NCBI GenBank assembly: GCA_030612305.1
Contig: JAUWOG010000207.1
Span: forward strand, 1-5,252
Source of the DNA: Armatimonadota bacterium
GTDB lineage: Bacteria; Armatimonadota; Zipacnadia; Zipacnadales; UBA11051
Direction: 5' to 3'
Length of the DNA: 5,252 bases
The notes under the pieces were generated by a model, which ran no database searches, was not told the origin of the DNA, and saw only the letters and a list, made by a program, of their open reading frames with translations. The translations under genes and the position numbers were made by a program. The first letter of the stretch is position 1. Every line of letters starts with the position of its first letter. This document shows, piece by piece, positions 4,975-5,252 of the stretch.

Positions 4975-5252
4975 CTAGAAGCCGATCTGTACGCCGGCCT
5001 GCAGCAGGTCCACGTCTTCATAGACCGCCGAACTTCCGCTCTGACGAGCGTAGGTGAACGTCATGTTCACGCCGTCAGCCAGTTCCCGCGTCGCACTAAG
5101 CGCATAGAGCGCATCGTACTCCGGCGAGCCGGGGCCGGTCTCCAGGTCAACATCATAGTAGCAGAACGTGAACGGCGTTGACCCGATCGCGAAGTTCAGC
5201 GTGCCGCCCAATACATCGCGGCCCGCAAAGATCGGCGTGTTGCGCAGCCAAC
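4975..5252 (-). CDS. C-terminal end of a paralogous outer-membrane barrel (porin) protein, cut by the window edge
   Basis: About 92 codons are visible and the frame stays open to the right edge, so the TTG at 5211 inside it is not a start. The sequence is made of amphipathic beta strands and ends VQIGF, with the terminal Phe used for outer-membrane barrel insertion. It aligns with the end of the neighbouring porin: WLRN against WLKN, AIGSTP against HIGDTP, SATRELADGVNMTFTYARQ against TLSREIARGLDIHLTYARQ, and QIGF against AIGF. The two are therefore tandem paralogues. The N-terminal part, and so any SLH or collagen-like segment, is outside the window. A strong terminator follows 27 nt downstream. 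Confidence 0.85.
   Translation of the reverse strand, partial: WLRNTPIFAGRDVLGGTLNFAIGSTPFTFCYYDVDLETGPGSPEYDALYALSATRELADGVNMTFTYARQSGSSAVYEDVDLLQAGVQIGF

Noticed and set aside
4551..5021. Upstream extension of the porin frame to an ATG at 5021
   Set aside because: It would span a strong terminator, the promoter and the end of the upstream gene, and would bury the signal peptide internally. The start at 4550 is far better supported.

Overview
The window looks like a chromosomal segment from a GC-rich, diderm (outer-membrane) bacterium. The strongest taxonomic clue is a porin-like protein with a signal peptide, an N-terminal SLH domain, a collagen-like Gly-X-Y stretch, a short coiled coil and a C-terminal beta-barrel ending in Phe. 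The C-terminus of a paralogue lies directly upstream of it. SLH-tethered outer-membrane porins occur in Deinococcota, Cyanobacteria, Negativicutes, Armatimonadota and relatives. Armatimonadota or a similar lineage is my best guess, but this is inference, not proof.

Every gene I accept lies on the minus strand, so the order of transcription is from high to low coordinates. 4975-5252 is the 3' end of an outer-membrane barrel gene, followed by a textbook intrinsic terminator (4917-4948). A likely sigma-70 promoter (4785-4812) and a leader of about 225 nt with several small hairpins then lead into the SLH/collagen-like porin (2862-4550). After a 104-nt gap comes a 411-aa enolase-superfamily protein of the 3-methylaspartate ammonia-lyase family (1522-2757). 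After a further 111 nt comes a TIM-barrel sugar phosphate isomerase/epimerase-like protein (574-1410), closed by a hairpin terminator (518-551). The lyase and the TIM-barrel gene probably share a transcript. Whether the porin is part of it is unclear, because no convincing terminator separates it from the lyase.

Between that terminator and the last gene lies a non-coding element of about 327 bp (157-483). It has imperfect terminal inverted repeats (13/15), a CTAG at both ends, three GGCTCGGC-type direct repeats and two adjacent perfect hairpins. It looks like a MITE or another non-autonomous mobile element, and it ends two bases from the ribosome binding site of a truncated adenylylsulfate kinase gene (cysC, 1-147) that runs off the left edge.

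The most interesting points are the lyase, whose catalytic residues are intact but whose substrate-pocket positions are changed and whose neighbour is a sugar isomerase-like gene rather than glutamate mutase; the collagen-like insert in the SLH porin; and the compact palindromic element upstream of cysC.
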